The notes beneath the pieces are model-generated. The model did not search any database, was not told where the DNA came from, and worked only from the letters and a program-made list of their open reading frames with translations. Both the position numbers and the translations under genes were made by a program. A DNA stretch of 64,000 nt from Phycisphaerales bacterium (GTDB taxonomy: Bacteria > Planctomycetota > Phycisphaerae > Phycisphaerales > SM1A02): NCBI GenBank assembly GCA_030748575.1, contig JASMLR010000010.1, forward strand, positions 23,545-87,544. The letters are read 5' to 3'. Below, in pieces: positions 27,023 through 34,754 of the stretch. Each line of letters begins with the position of its first letter. Positions within the stretch are counted from its first letter, which is position 1.

Positions 27023-27831
27023 GCTGGTGCCCCTTCGCCATCAGGAGCGGGGTCGGCAGGGTCCCGATCCCGCAGGTACCACGCCAGCCGCGTTGCGAGT
27101 TGTTCGACGGCAATCGGCGTCTCCAGGTGGGAGCCTTCTGCAATGCTGATGGTGCCGGTCTCTTCGCTGACCACAATGACGATGCAGTCAGACTCCTCCG
27201 AAAGCCCGACGGCCGCTCGATGCCGCGACCCATAGTGTCCGGGAAGGGTGCCGTCATCGGCCAGCGGAAACTGCACGCCCGCAGCCAGCACGCGTTCCCC
27301 TCGAATCACCACGCCGAGGTCGTGCAGCGGGCTGTTGGGCCAGAAGATGGACTCAAGAAGTTGGGGGTTCAGTTTGGCGTCAAGGGGTTGCCCGCCCTCA
27401 ATGAGGCTGCCAAGTCGGATGCTCCGCTCCACTGCAATGATCGCGCCGAACTGGCTACGGCTCAGAAAGGCGACCGCTTCTGAGATGGCGTCCAGGCGGG
27501 TGTCGCTTGTGTCGCCTCGGCCAGGTCGCAGCAGCCGAGCCTGCCCGATCCGCATGGCGGCCTGACGCAGTTCCGGCTGAAAGATGACGATCAGCAGGAC
27601 CGCCACGATGCCCACGAAGTAGTTGACGATGAAATTCAGTCGCGCGAATCGCTCGGTTCCAAGGCCCAGCAGTTGGAGCAGGACGAATGCGACGAGCAGT
27701 ACCGCGAATCCCTTGACGATCCCGGCGCCGCGTGTTCCTCTCAGGAATCGGACGGTGCCGTAGACCACGATCCAGATCACCGCCAATTCAATCAGCAGTT
27801 CCAGAAGGTCGATGCTGAATATGGATGGCAC
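27019..27831 (-). CDS. cdaA: Diadenylate cyclase, CdaA type
   Basis: The 270-residue protein makes cyclic di-AMP from two ATP. Three membrane segments occupy residues 1-80, followed by the DisA_N catalytic domain with NSPLHDLGVVI and YGSRHRAAVGLSEE. The GSRHR motif is intact. The DGA motif, HDGAV in family members I remember, reads HDLGV here: the Asp is kept but Gly and Ala are replaced by Leu and Gly. Whether it still cyclises is therefore open. It starts with GTG and shares a divergent regulatory region with the gene at 27913. Confidence 0.85.
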   Translation of the reverse strand: MPSIFSIDLLELLIELAVIWIVVYGTVRFLRGTRGAGIVKGFAVLLVAFVLLQLLGLGTERFARLNFIVNYFVGIVAVLLIVIFQPELRQAAMRIGQARLLRPGRGDTSDTRLDAISEAVAFLSRSQFGAIIAVERSIRLGSLIEGGQPLDAKLNPQLLESIFWPNSPLHDLGVVIRGERVLAAGVQFPLADDGTLPGHYGSRHRAAVGLSEESDCIVIVVSEETGTISIAEGSHLETPIAVEQLATRLAWYLRDRDPADPAPDGEGAPA

Positions 27832-27872
27832 CGGTGCAGCGTCCTGCGTGGAGGGGAAAGAGGCTCTCCGCG

Positions 27873-27880
27873 AGTATACT
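27873..27880. promoter_or_regulatory. Palindromic -10 element between cdaA and the gene at 27913
   Basis: AGTATACT is a perfect palindrome, so each strand contains a TATACT box, one facing cdaA and the other facing the gene at 27913. No clear -35 is seen on either side. The distances to the two start codons are 41 and 32 bases. Confidence 0.45.
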
Positions 27881-27912
27881 TGCCCACTCAGTCCCGATCA
27901 GCGAGTTCAGGT

Positions 27913-28428
27913 ATGGCAGGCGTAGACGGCAGATATCAGGTAGCACGGTCCACGGGGCGGTGCGCGTCGAGCGGCGAGGCGTTGCAGCCCGGGGATGCCT
28001 GCATTGCAGCGTTGTGCGAAGATCCGGAGAGCGACGGATTCGCCCGTCTGGACTACTCGGTCGCCGCCTGGGATGCGGGCGCTCGTCCCGAGGGCCTGTT
28101 CAGCTTCTGGCGCACCACCATCCCGGAACCAAAGGCCCAGACCCGCGTTCTGGTTGAAGACGATGTGCTGCTGGATCTTCTGGACCGGCTTGACGGGGAG
28201 GCGCAACCTCGCCGAAGAGCCTTTCGATTCGTCATTGCATTGGTGCTGCTTCGCAAGCGGCTGGTCAAGTTCGATCGCCGTGAAGAGGCGCAGGAAGGCG
28301 TGATCTGGCATCTGAGCGGTCGTGGCGATTCGTCGGCGACCTGGACTGTGCTGGACCCGGCACTCGACGACGACGACATCGTCGATCTGCACGAGCAACT
28401 CGGTGAAGTGCTTCAAGGCGAGTTGTAG
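27913..28428 (+). CDS. Conserved protein of unknown function
   Basis: The 171-residue soluble product has a Cys-rich-like opening (STGRCASSGEALQPGDAC) followed by a region with SFWRTTIPEP and VLLRKRLVKFDRR. I recall similar small proteins in planctomycetes, always unnamed; the opening looks like a short zinc-ribbon or treble-clef remnant, but only two cysteines are close together. ATG 27913 is chosen because the TATACT promoter box lies just upstream; the frame is open further but without conserved content. It begins a three-gene operon and overlaps the next gene by 26 bases. Confidence 0.6.
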   Translation: MAGVDGRYQVARSTGRCASSGEALQPGDACIAALCEDPESDGFARLDYSVAAWDAGARPEGLFSFWRTTIPEPKAQTRVLVEDDVLLDLLDRLDGEAQPRRRAFRFVIALVLLRKRLVKFDRREEAQEGVIWHLSGRGDSSATWTVLDPALDDDDIVDLHEQLGEVLQGEL

Positions 28429-29197
28429 ACGATGGCTGGCCCTCGGCGCGTCCCTGCTGGTGGCGGCCTGCGCCGCGCCGGCCCCGAGAGGCGACGCTGC
28501 GGCAGACTGGCGGGCCACCTGGGATGCTTCCGTGGCAGGCCTGGAGCGGCTGCGGCTGCAGGGCCAGATACAGGTCCAGTGGAAGGACGCCGACGGATCG
28601 CATCGTGAGCAGGGCGATCTGGACGCCATCCTGGATGGGGACGCGCGATCGTCACTCCGCGTGACCAAGTTCGGGGACGTCATGATGTGGATTGGAGTGA
28701 CGCCGGATCAGGCGTGGGTCTTTGACATGACGTCCGATCCAACCACGCTGACCGTTGGTGTGCCGGGGGCTGCGGAAGGTCAGCCAATGCTGCCCCCATC
28801 GGTGTTGCGTCTGGTGTTGGCACTCGACCCATGGCCCTCCGGCACGATCCGGACCGTCGATGACTCCGGCAATGTCGTCCTGGAAGGACAGGTTTCCGGC
28901 GGTTCGTTTCGGGCGAGGTTGGACGCGGGCACCTTGCGGCCGATCGACGTGCGGTTTCACAGGGACGACGTCGGGACCGTGACAGGCACGCATCGATGGA
29001 CGACCGGTGAGGTTCGCATCGCGCCACGTGTCCGGGTGCTGGCCCGGGTGGTCGACGTGTCGGCGGGTGACACCCTCCTCAAGTTTCGGACCTCCCGTGG
29101 GCAGGTGCTCTCCGCCGACGACATAGCTCGCCTCGCAGGCGTGTGGTTCGACGTCGATCGCATTGCGGCGCATCTGAAGCCGGAACTGATCCAGTGA
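28403..29197 (+). CDS. Lipoprotein of unknown function
   Basis: From GTG 28403 the product has 264 residues and a clear lipoprotein signal: a short basic start, a hydrophobic run and the lipobox LVAAC, so it should be anchored in a membrane by its lipid. The mature part has beta-rich repeats with WKDADGSHREQGD and VLEGQVSGG; the layout (N-terminal lipobox, then LolA/LolB-like beta strands) suggests an outer-membrane lipoprotein carrier-like fold, but this is only an impression. The stop overlaps the following ATG by one base. Confidence 0.6.
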   Translation: MKCFKASCRRWLALGASLLVAACAAPAPRGDAAADWRATWDASVAGLERLRLQGQIQVQWKDADGSHREQGDLDAILDGDARSSLRVTKFGDVMMWIGVTPDQAWVFDMTSDPTTLTVGVPGAAEGQPMLPPSVLRLVLALDPWPSGTIRTVDDSGNVVLEGQVSGGSFRARLDAGTLRPIDVRFHRDDVGTVTGTHRWTTGEVRIAPRVRVLARVVDVSAGDTLLKFRTSRGQVLSADDIARLAGVWFDVDRIAAHLKPELIQ

Positions 29198-30603
29198 TGG
29201 AGACCCTGATCGCGGTGACCATGGCGGCTTCGCCCGCGTTCTGGTTCGTCTCGCCGCCCGACGCATCCACGCCCGTGGACGACTTGTGCCTGGTCGGCTC
29301 GCCGGCCGACGAGGACGCCTACACGGTGCTGCGTGGGCTGAGCCGTGCGCCGCAGGCCATGGCGTGGTCGGGAACCTCGGTCTGGATCGTGTCGGGATCG
29401 GGTGGAGATCGGCCGTCCCTGCTCGCGCTTCGCGCGGATTGGGACGCGGGCCTTGACACCTGGGCCACGCGGCCGCTCGAAGGTTTCAGCCGCGTCCCCC
29501 CGGTTCCGGGGCCGGCGCCGATTGCAGCGTTGGTGGCAGGGAGTTTCGGGCCCACCCTCGCGCTGGAAGCCGGGGGGGAACGTGGGGGGGAAGCTGGAGG
29601 GGAAGGCGGAGGTGGGGTGTACTCGCTGCGGGGCGGGCAGTGGAGGGCTCGGCCCCGGCCGCCGCTGGAGCCCGCGGAGCGGATCATCCTGGCTGCTGCG
29701 CAGGAGGATGCAGTCGTGCTGTGCGTTGGGGGGCAGCGGCCTGCGGCGGTGCTTCGGAGCGAACACGAGACCGCCGCCTGGACCCGCACCGCACTTGAAC
29801 TCCCGGATGGCGAGGCCACGGACCTCGCGTTTCACAACGGGACCCCCGTGCTTGGCATTCAAACGGGTCCCGACGAGCGGACCTTCGGGTACGTGCAGGG
29901 CGGCGCGTTTGCGCCCTGGGCCGTTGTGGCGGATGTGCCGCCGGCCGCCTCGGTCGTGGCAACGAGCGGTGGCCTGGGGGTGCTGGACGTCTCCGCCGAA
30001 CTCGTGCGGCTCAAGGCTGTGGACGCCCACGCATCGGCGGCGTGGGTGCCTCTGAGACGCGCGTCCCGAGTGAGCGCCGAACTCTGGTCCCTCCTTGTGA
30101 TTGGGGCCATTGGCATCGTGGTGGTGCTGGTCATCGTGATGGGACGCAGGGCGAACGCCGTTCCTGAGGGGACGCGTCCGGCACCCCTCGCCCGCCGCAT
30201 GATTGCGGTTGGGCTGGACCTGGTGCCGGGATTGCTGGCGTGCGTGGTGGTGTTTGGCGCGGGATCGGTGGAAGTCATGGCGGCGCTGGTTTCGGGCCCG
30301 CTCCCGGCGACCATTCCACTGCTGCTGCTTCTGGCCGGCGTGACCGTTGTCTGGGGGACCGTCTGGGAGTGGTGCGCCGGGCAGACGCCAGGCAAGCGGT
30401 TGACCCGTTTGCGTGTTCTCACTGCAGGCGAGGGCGGCTTGCGAGGGTGGCAGGTGGTGCTGCGAAATGTGCTGAAGGGCATCGTGGTGTTGGCCCCTCC
30501 GCTGGCCGTGCTGGTGCTGTTGACGCCGCTGAACCAGTCGCCGGGAGACATTCTGGCGAGGACCATCGTGGTGGATGACCGCGGGGGCCCGCCTGCAGGC
30601 TGA
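29197..30603 (+). CDS. RDD-family membrane protein with large N-terminal domain
   Basis: The 468-residue product has an N-terminal signal-like segment, a 280-residue extracytoplasmic part with a beta-propeller-like pattern and a glycine/glutamate-rich stretch (GGERGGEAGGEGGGG), a membrane segment near residue 300, and a C-terminal RDD domain (residues 330-460) with ARRMIAVGLDL and GQTPGKRLTRLRV. RDD domains are thought to act in transport, some as sodium/proton antiporters; the substrate here is unknown. It closes the operon with the lipoprotein. Confidence 0.7.
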   Translation: METLIAVTMAASPAFWFVSPPDASTPVDDLCLVGSPADEDAYTVLRGLSRAPQAMAWSGTSVWIVSGSGGDRPSLLALRADWDAGLDTWATRPLEGFSRVPPVPGPAPIAALVAGSFGPTLALEAGGERGGEAGGEGGGGVYSLRGGQWRARPRPPLEPAERIILAAAQEDAVVLCVGGQRPAAVLRSEHETAAWTRTALELPDGEATDLAFHNGTPVLGIQTGPDERTFGYVQGGAFAPWAVVADVPPAASVVATSGGLGVLDVSAELVRLKAVDAHASAAWVPLRRASRVSAELWSLLVIGAIGIVVVLVIVMGRRANAVPEGTRPAPLARRMIAVGLDLVPGLLACVVVFGAGSVEVMAALVSGPLPATIPLLLLLAGVTVVWGTVWEWCAGQTPGKRLTRLRVLTAGEGGLRGWQVVLRNVLKGIVVLAPPLAVLVLLTPLNQSPGDILARTIVVDDRGGPPAG

Positions 30604-30699
30604 GCCGCTGGGCCTTCGCCGCATTCCTCAATGGGAACCCGCCGGACGTCCGATATGACCGTTGAGCGGACGAATGGAATCGTCCGTCAGGAGTGATGG

Positions 30700-32079
30700 A
30701 TGGTCGATGGATTGATTCGCCGCGGCGCGGCCGCGGCGATACCTCAAGACGCTGGTGGACAGACGCTCGGCGAAGAAGCAGAAGTGCTTCACGTCGCCGC
30801 GGGGGCATCGAACGGCGGATGGTGTCTGGATGCGGATGCTGCGGCCGAGCGGCTGCGGCAGGGCGGCATTGCCGTCGTGGTCCTGCACGCCGGGCCCTCG
30901 GAAGAGACGGCCACGCTTCGCCGCGCGGTACACGATGGGGATCCGCTCGCGGTCATCGTTTCCACGAGGGCATTCGGGGCGGCTTCCGGGCCCCCTCGAC
31001 GCGATGACCCGGCGGTGGAGCGGGCGGTTGCATGGGGCCGATCCAGGCATGCTGCCCGGCTGGACATGTTGATCCGACGGCAGGGCGGCGCGCCGGCGGG
31101 CGAGTTTGCGTGCCGAAGCCATGATGAGTTGGTGGGTGGAGGTGAGGCCATGTCTGGCTTCCGCAGCCGCCTTCGCCAGGTGGCAGAGCACGATGTGCCG
31201 ACCCTGATACACGGCGCCTGCGGCACCCCGCTGGAACCCGCTGCGCGATGGCTGCACGTCTCAAGCCAGCGAGGCGACGGCCCGTTTGTGCCTGTGGACT
31301 GCCGCGCAGATCCCGAGCCCCAACTTCTGGTTCGCATTTTCGGGCACGTCGCCAACGCCTTCCCGGGGGCCGATGCCGCCGGACCTTCTGCCGTGGCACT
31401 GGCAAGCGGTGGCACGCTGGTGCTCGACGGCGTGGAGCACGCGAGCAGTCGGGTTCAGCTTCGTATTGTCGAGTTGATTCGGGACCGTTCCTGGCGGCCG
31501 ATCGGGGCCAAGGCTGCCAACGCTTCGAACGTCCGCGTGGTGGTCGTGCTGAGGCAGCCTCCGCTTCAGGCATTGGTCGGCGGGGATCTTCAGCGAGATC
31601 TGATGGAACTGGTTTCCGGTCATGTCGTTCGGATGCCGACTCTGGCAGACCGCGCCGAAGACGTGCCGGATCTGGTCCGCCACCACGTGACCCAGGCGTC
31701 CCTTCGGCTCGGCCGGCCCAAACCGCACATGGATGATGACACCCTGGCGCTGCTGAGCCGCGGACGGTGGGTGGGCCACGATCGAGAACTGGAACTTCTC
31801 TGTGAGCGAATCGTTCTTCACGGCGCTGCTGGCCGCGTGGAGGCAGAGGCGATTGCGGGGTGGGTGCTGACGGGTGGTCAGGCGGCCGATGGGAGCCAAC
31901 TTGTCTGCGATGGCGGGCACACGTTGGAGGACCTTGAACGGACGGCGATTCTCGCCACGCTTCGTCACTTCAAGGGGCATCGGCGGCGGAGCGCTGCGGC
32001 CCTGGGCATCGGTGTTCGGACGCTGGGGTTGAAGCTTCGCCGGTGGAAGGACGCAGCGATCGTGCCGGAGACCATCTGA
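30700..32079 (+). CDS. bEBP-like AAA+ regulator with lost ATPase motifs
   Basis: The 459-residue product aligns over its length with sigma-54 enhancer-binding proteins: an N-terminal part, an AAA+ domain (about 130-370) and a C-terminal Fis-type helix-turn-helix (about 415-455, LERTAILATLRHFKGHRRRS). The key motifs are gone: Walker A reads GACGTPLE without its Lys, the GAFTGA loop reads NAFPGA, Walker B reads LVLDGVE without its Glu, and the sensor Asn is replaced. It should therefore bind DNA but not hydrolyse ATP or remodel sigma-54 polymerase. A GGAG box precedes the ATG at a normal distance. Confidence 0.75.
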   Translation: MVDGLIRRGAAAAIPQDAGGQTLGEEAEVLHVAAGASNGGWCLDADAAAERLRQGGIAVVVLHAGPSEETATLRRAVHDGDPLAVIVSTRAFGAASGPPRRDDPAVERAVAWGRSRHAARLDMLIRRQGGAPAGEFACRSHDELVGGGEAMSGFRSRLRQVAEHDVPTLIHGACGTPLEPAARWLHVSSQRGDGPFVPVDCRADPEPQLLVRIFGHVANAFPGADAAGPSAVALASGGTLVLDGVEHASSRVQLRIVELIRDRSWRPIGAKAANASNVRVVVVLRQPPLQALVGGDLQRDLMELVSGHVVRMPTLADRAEDVPDLVRHHVTQASLRLGRPKPHMDDDTLALLSRGRWVGHDRELELLCERIVLHGAAGRVEAEAIAGWVLTGGQAADGSQLVCDGGHTLEDLERTAILATLRHFKGHRRRSAAALGIGVRTLGLKLRRWKDAAIVPETI

Positions 32080-32087
32080 CGGCGTCG

Positions 32088-33188
32088 TCAGGATGCGCGT
32101 CGGAAGGTGGCTCGTTGCACCATCAGTTGCAGCGTCTGGCAGATGAGGTCGACGTCTCTTCGGGTCAGGTCCGGGTGCATGGGCAGGGCGATGGCGCGGC
32201 CTGCCACGGAGGCGGCAACCGGGCAGCTCTCGCTGCAGGCCGGATCCCAGGCTGTTGGGAGATGGTGCAGGCCGGCGGCCGCGTGAATGTCGTGCCGCTG
32301 CATGCCGCGAATGATCTCGTCCCGATCAGACGAGGCAAAGGTCTCATCGAGGCGAACGATGTATCTCGACCAGGATGAAGATGTGTCGGTTGTGATGGCC
32401 GGCAGCAGGAGTTCCGGCATGGCTGCCAGGCCGATCGTGTACTGCTCGGCGGCGGCGGCGCAGGCCTGCGCAATCGTCGGGAGCCGCTTCATCTGGGCAA
32501 GGGCAAGCGCTGCGGCCAACGGGGGCATGGCGTCCGCTCGCTGCGGACTTCGGCACTGAGCATACGTGGCCGGGCGGCACCGATCTGCGAGACTCCGGTC
32601 ATCGGTGACGATGACCGCGCCCTCGCCGCCGGACACGACGCTCCGCCGCGAGAAGTCGAGCACCGCAGCGCGGCCGAGGGATCCGGCGGGACCGCCGCCG
32701 CACCGGCTGCCGATGCGGGTCCCGACATACTCAATGAGCGGCACTTCCTTCTGGGCGCAGGCTGTGGCGATGTCGGGAAGCGTCGATCCCCAGCCATCGC
32801 CGTGAGGCATGATGACGGCGGCGGTATCCGACGTGAGCGCATCGGCCAACGCTTCCGTTGTGGGAAGCAGGGTTCCCGGATCGCACTCGGCGAACCGGGG
32901 TGTGAGACCAAGCCGAGCCAGCGCACGAAGGCAGGCCGGCTCGCCGAGGGCTGGCAGGATGACCTCGCGTCCGGGCGACACGCCGGCAGCATGCAGGAGC
33001 GTGGGCAAGGCCTGCTCAGAGGATGCCAGCGCGATGCCATACGTGCGGCCCGCGGCCTCCGCGACCAGCGACTCAAGTGAGGACGGAAACACCGCGTCCC
33101 CCGAGCCGGCGACCCGCATGGCCTGCATGACCGCTTGCGCATCGCCTCTGGTGATGACCGGATTGCTCAAAGGGATGTCGGATGGCAC
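32088..33188 (-). CDS. DegT/DnrJ/EryC1-family protein lacking PLP residues
   Basis: The 366-residue product follows the fold of sugar aminotransferases (start IPLSNPVITRGDAQAV, later VILPALGEPACL and the C-terminal LPMHPDLTRRDVDLI). Without any gap, the segment that normally reads SFHxxKNITxxEGG here reads DFSRRSVVSGGEGA, so the PLP lysine is Ser; and the usual ED-A-A-x-A reads EYVGTR, so the Asp that holds the pyridine nitrogen is Tyr. Aminotransferase activity is not expected. A regulatory or binding role is possible. GTG start with a GGAG box; 27 bases behind the helical-repeat gene. Confidence 0.75.
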   Translation of the reverse strand: MPSDIPLSNPVITRGDAQAVMQAMRVAGSGDAVFPSSLESLVAEAAGRTYGIALASSEQALPTLLHAAGVSPGREVILPALGEPACLRALARLGLTPRFAECDPGTLLPTTEALADALTSDTAAVIMPHGDGWGSTLPDIATACAQKEVPLIEYVGTRIGSRCGGGPAGSLGRAAVLDFSRRSVVSGGEGAVIVTDDRSLADRCRPATYAQCRSPQRADAMPPLAAALALAQMKRLPTIAQACAAAAEQYTIGLAAMPELLLPAITTDTSSSWSRYIVRLDETFASSDRDEIIRGMQRHDIHAAAGLHHLPTAWDPACSESCPVAASVAGRAIALPMHPDLTRRDVDLICQTLQLMVQRATFRRAS

Positions 33189-33215
33189 GGGATCTCTCCA
33201 GGGCCCGGCGGGGCG

Positions 33216-34691
33216 TCAGTGGGCTGGTCGCAACAGCGAGGCGACGACGTCGTCCACCACACCTGAGTGTCGAACGGCGAGCCATGCGGCCTGGGTTCGC
33301 ACCGCTTCCGACGCCTGGCTTCCGGTTGCGATCAGTTGCAGATTGGAAACGTCTGACGGGTCAAGCGTGGCTCCATCACGCGCCAGCACGAGCAGCGCGA
33401 GGGTGTCGGGGGCGGCTATACCGATTCGGTGAATGGCTGCCACGGTGCCGGCGAGTTCCGGAGCGGGCGCCTGAAGCAGGGCCAGCAGCAGCAACTGCTG
33501 CTCGGTGCCATCATCCTCCGCAGTTGCAAGTCGCTCGCGGAACCGATCGGGGGCCCGCTCAAGAAGTGCCTGTGCGGCAGCGACACCGCTGGCGGACATC
33601 GGGCTCTGAAGCCCGGCTTCCACAGCCTGGTCAATTACGCGGTCGAGCAGTCGGGGCGCGAGCTCCTCCGGCCAATCCTCCGAGGCGTCGACCGCCCAGG
33701 TGATCGTCCGGCGGTGTCCGGCATCGATCAGTCGCTCCAGCGCCGGCCCGGCCGTTCCGGGGCCGGCCGCCAGGGCCGACGCGGCATCGGCCATGGGCGC
33801 GAGCAGGTCGTCCTGATCCATCAGCGGGCGAATGGCATCCGGTGGATCCGTCTCCGTCATGAGCAGCAGCAGCGCGAGATCGACCTGGTGGCGTCGTCGG
33901 GTGGCCGCCCGATACTCGGTGGCGAACGCGTCACCGGCGCCAGGGGCGTTCGCTTCGAGCAGCGTCAGCAGCGCAAACCGTCGGAGCCCCGGTGAGGTTT
34001 CAGTCTTGAGGCACGCCCAGGCAAGTCGTGTGGCGGCCTCACTGGGAAACCGGCGGGCCTGCTCCAGCGCGGCGAAGACGGTCGCCTGCGTCAATTCGGC
34101 GTCCGGTGTGGCGCGGAGGCGGACCGCCAACGCCTCCATGGACGCGGGACGGCCGAGGTGCGCCTGAAGCGCGGCGAGGGTTGCTTCGGCAGGCGTCTCC
34201 GGCTCCACGTCGACGGCGGCCAGTTCGGCTGGCGCAACGGGCTCGCTGGCCCGCAGGAGTCCTGCGAAAATGGCAAGCCGAGCCTCCGGCGTGTGCGCGC
34301 GTTCGAGCAGCGCTCGCAAGTCGCTCGCGCGGACGCGATCGTCTGCAATCGCCAGTTGGATGGCAATCTCTGCAGCCTCCGGCTCTGCCGCCTTGAGCCG
34401 ATCCGGCGTCAGTACGCCGTCGGGGTCGAGTTCCGCCAGACCCAGCAATGCATGGATCTGTGTGGCCGAATCATCGACCCCCAGGAGCGACACCAGCAGC
34501 GGTTCAAGCCGTGGGTCTCGAAGCGCTCGCAGCGCCGAGAGCCGCATGAGGTGCCCGTTCCCCGGCTGGGGCGAGATGGCCAGATCCAGTTCGTGGTGGA
34601 CGGCCGCATCACGCGGGCTGCCCCATGAGGCGACAGCCCAGGAGCCCCATGCGAGGATCGACAACGACACAAAGACTACCCAGCGCGGCAT
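33216..34691 (-). CDS. Exported alpha-helical repeat protein (HEAT-like)
   Basis: The 491-residue product begins with a hydrophobic segment (FVSLSILAWGSWAVA) that works as a signal peptide or anchor. The rest is built of short Ala- and Leu-rich helix pairs, such as RLSALRALRDPRLEPLLVSLLG, like HEAT or PBS-lyase repeats, used for protein binding. No enzyme motif is visible. It starts a two-gene minus-strand unit with the DegT-like gene and has a leaderless-type promoter box. Confidence 0.6.
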   Translation of the reverse strand: MPRWVVFVSLSILAWGSWAVASWGSPRDAAVHHELDLAISPQPGNGHLMRLSALRALRDPRLEPLLVSLLGVDDSATQIHALLGLAELDPDGVLTPDRLKAAEPEAAEIAIQLAIADDRVRASDLRALLERAHTPEARLAIFAGLLRASEPVAPAELAAVDVEPETPAEATLAALQAHLGRPASMEALAVRLRATPDAELTQATVFAALEQARRFPSEAATRLAWACLKTETSPGLRRFALLTLLEANAPGAGDAFATEYRAATRRRHQVDLALLLLMTETDPPDAIRPLMDQDDLLAPMADAASALAAGPGTAGPALERLIDAGHRRTITWAVDASEDWPEELAPRLLDRVIDQAVEAGLQSPMSASGVAAAQALLERAPDRFRERLATAEDDGTEQQLLLLALLQAPAPELAGTVAAIHRIGIAAPDTLALLVLARDGATLDPSDVSNLQLIATGSQASEAVRTQAAWLAVRHSGVVDDVVASLLRPAH

Positions 34692-34698
34692 GGGCCTC

Positions 34699-34704
34699 AG
34701 TCTA
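34699..34704 (-). promoter_or_regulatory. -10 box of the helical-repeat gene, leaderless type
   Basis: On the minus strand TAGACT ends seven bases before the ATG at 34691. The intervening bases contain a short GAGG, so weak Shine-Dalgarno use cannot be excluded. Confidence 0.45.
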
Positions 34705-34754
34705 CCACGCCATGGTCCAACCGCCGAGGGGAGTCTCTGGCACCCAGAGGTGTT

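Noticed and set aside
28957..30624. Minus-strand open frame of 555 codons opposite the RDD gene
   Set aside because: Antisense shadow; composition dominated by Arg, His, Pro and Gln, no conserved motif.
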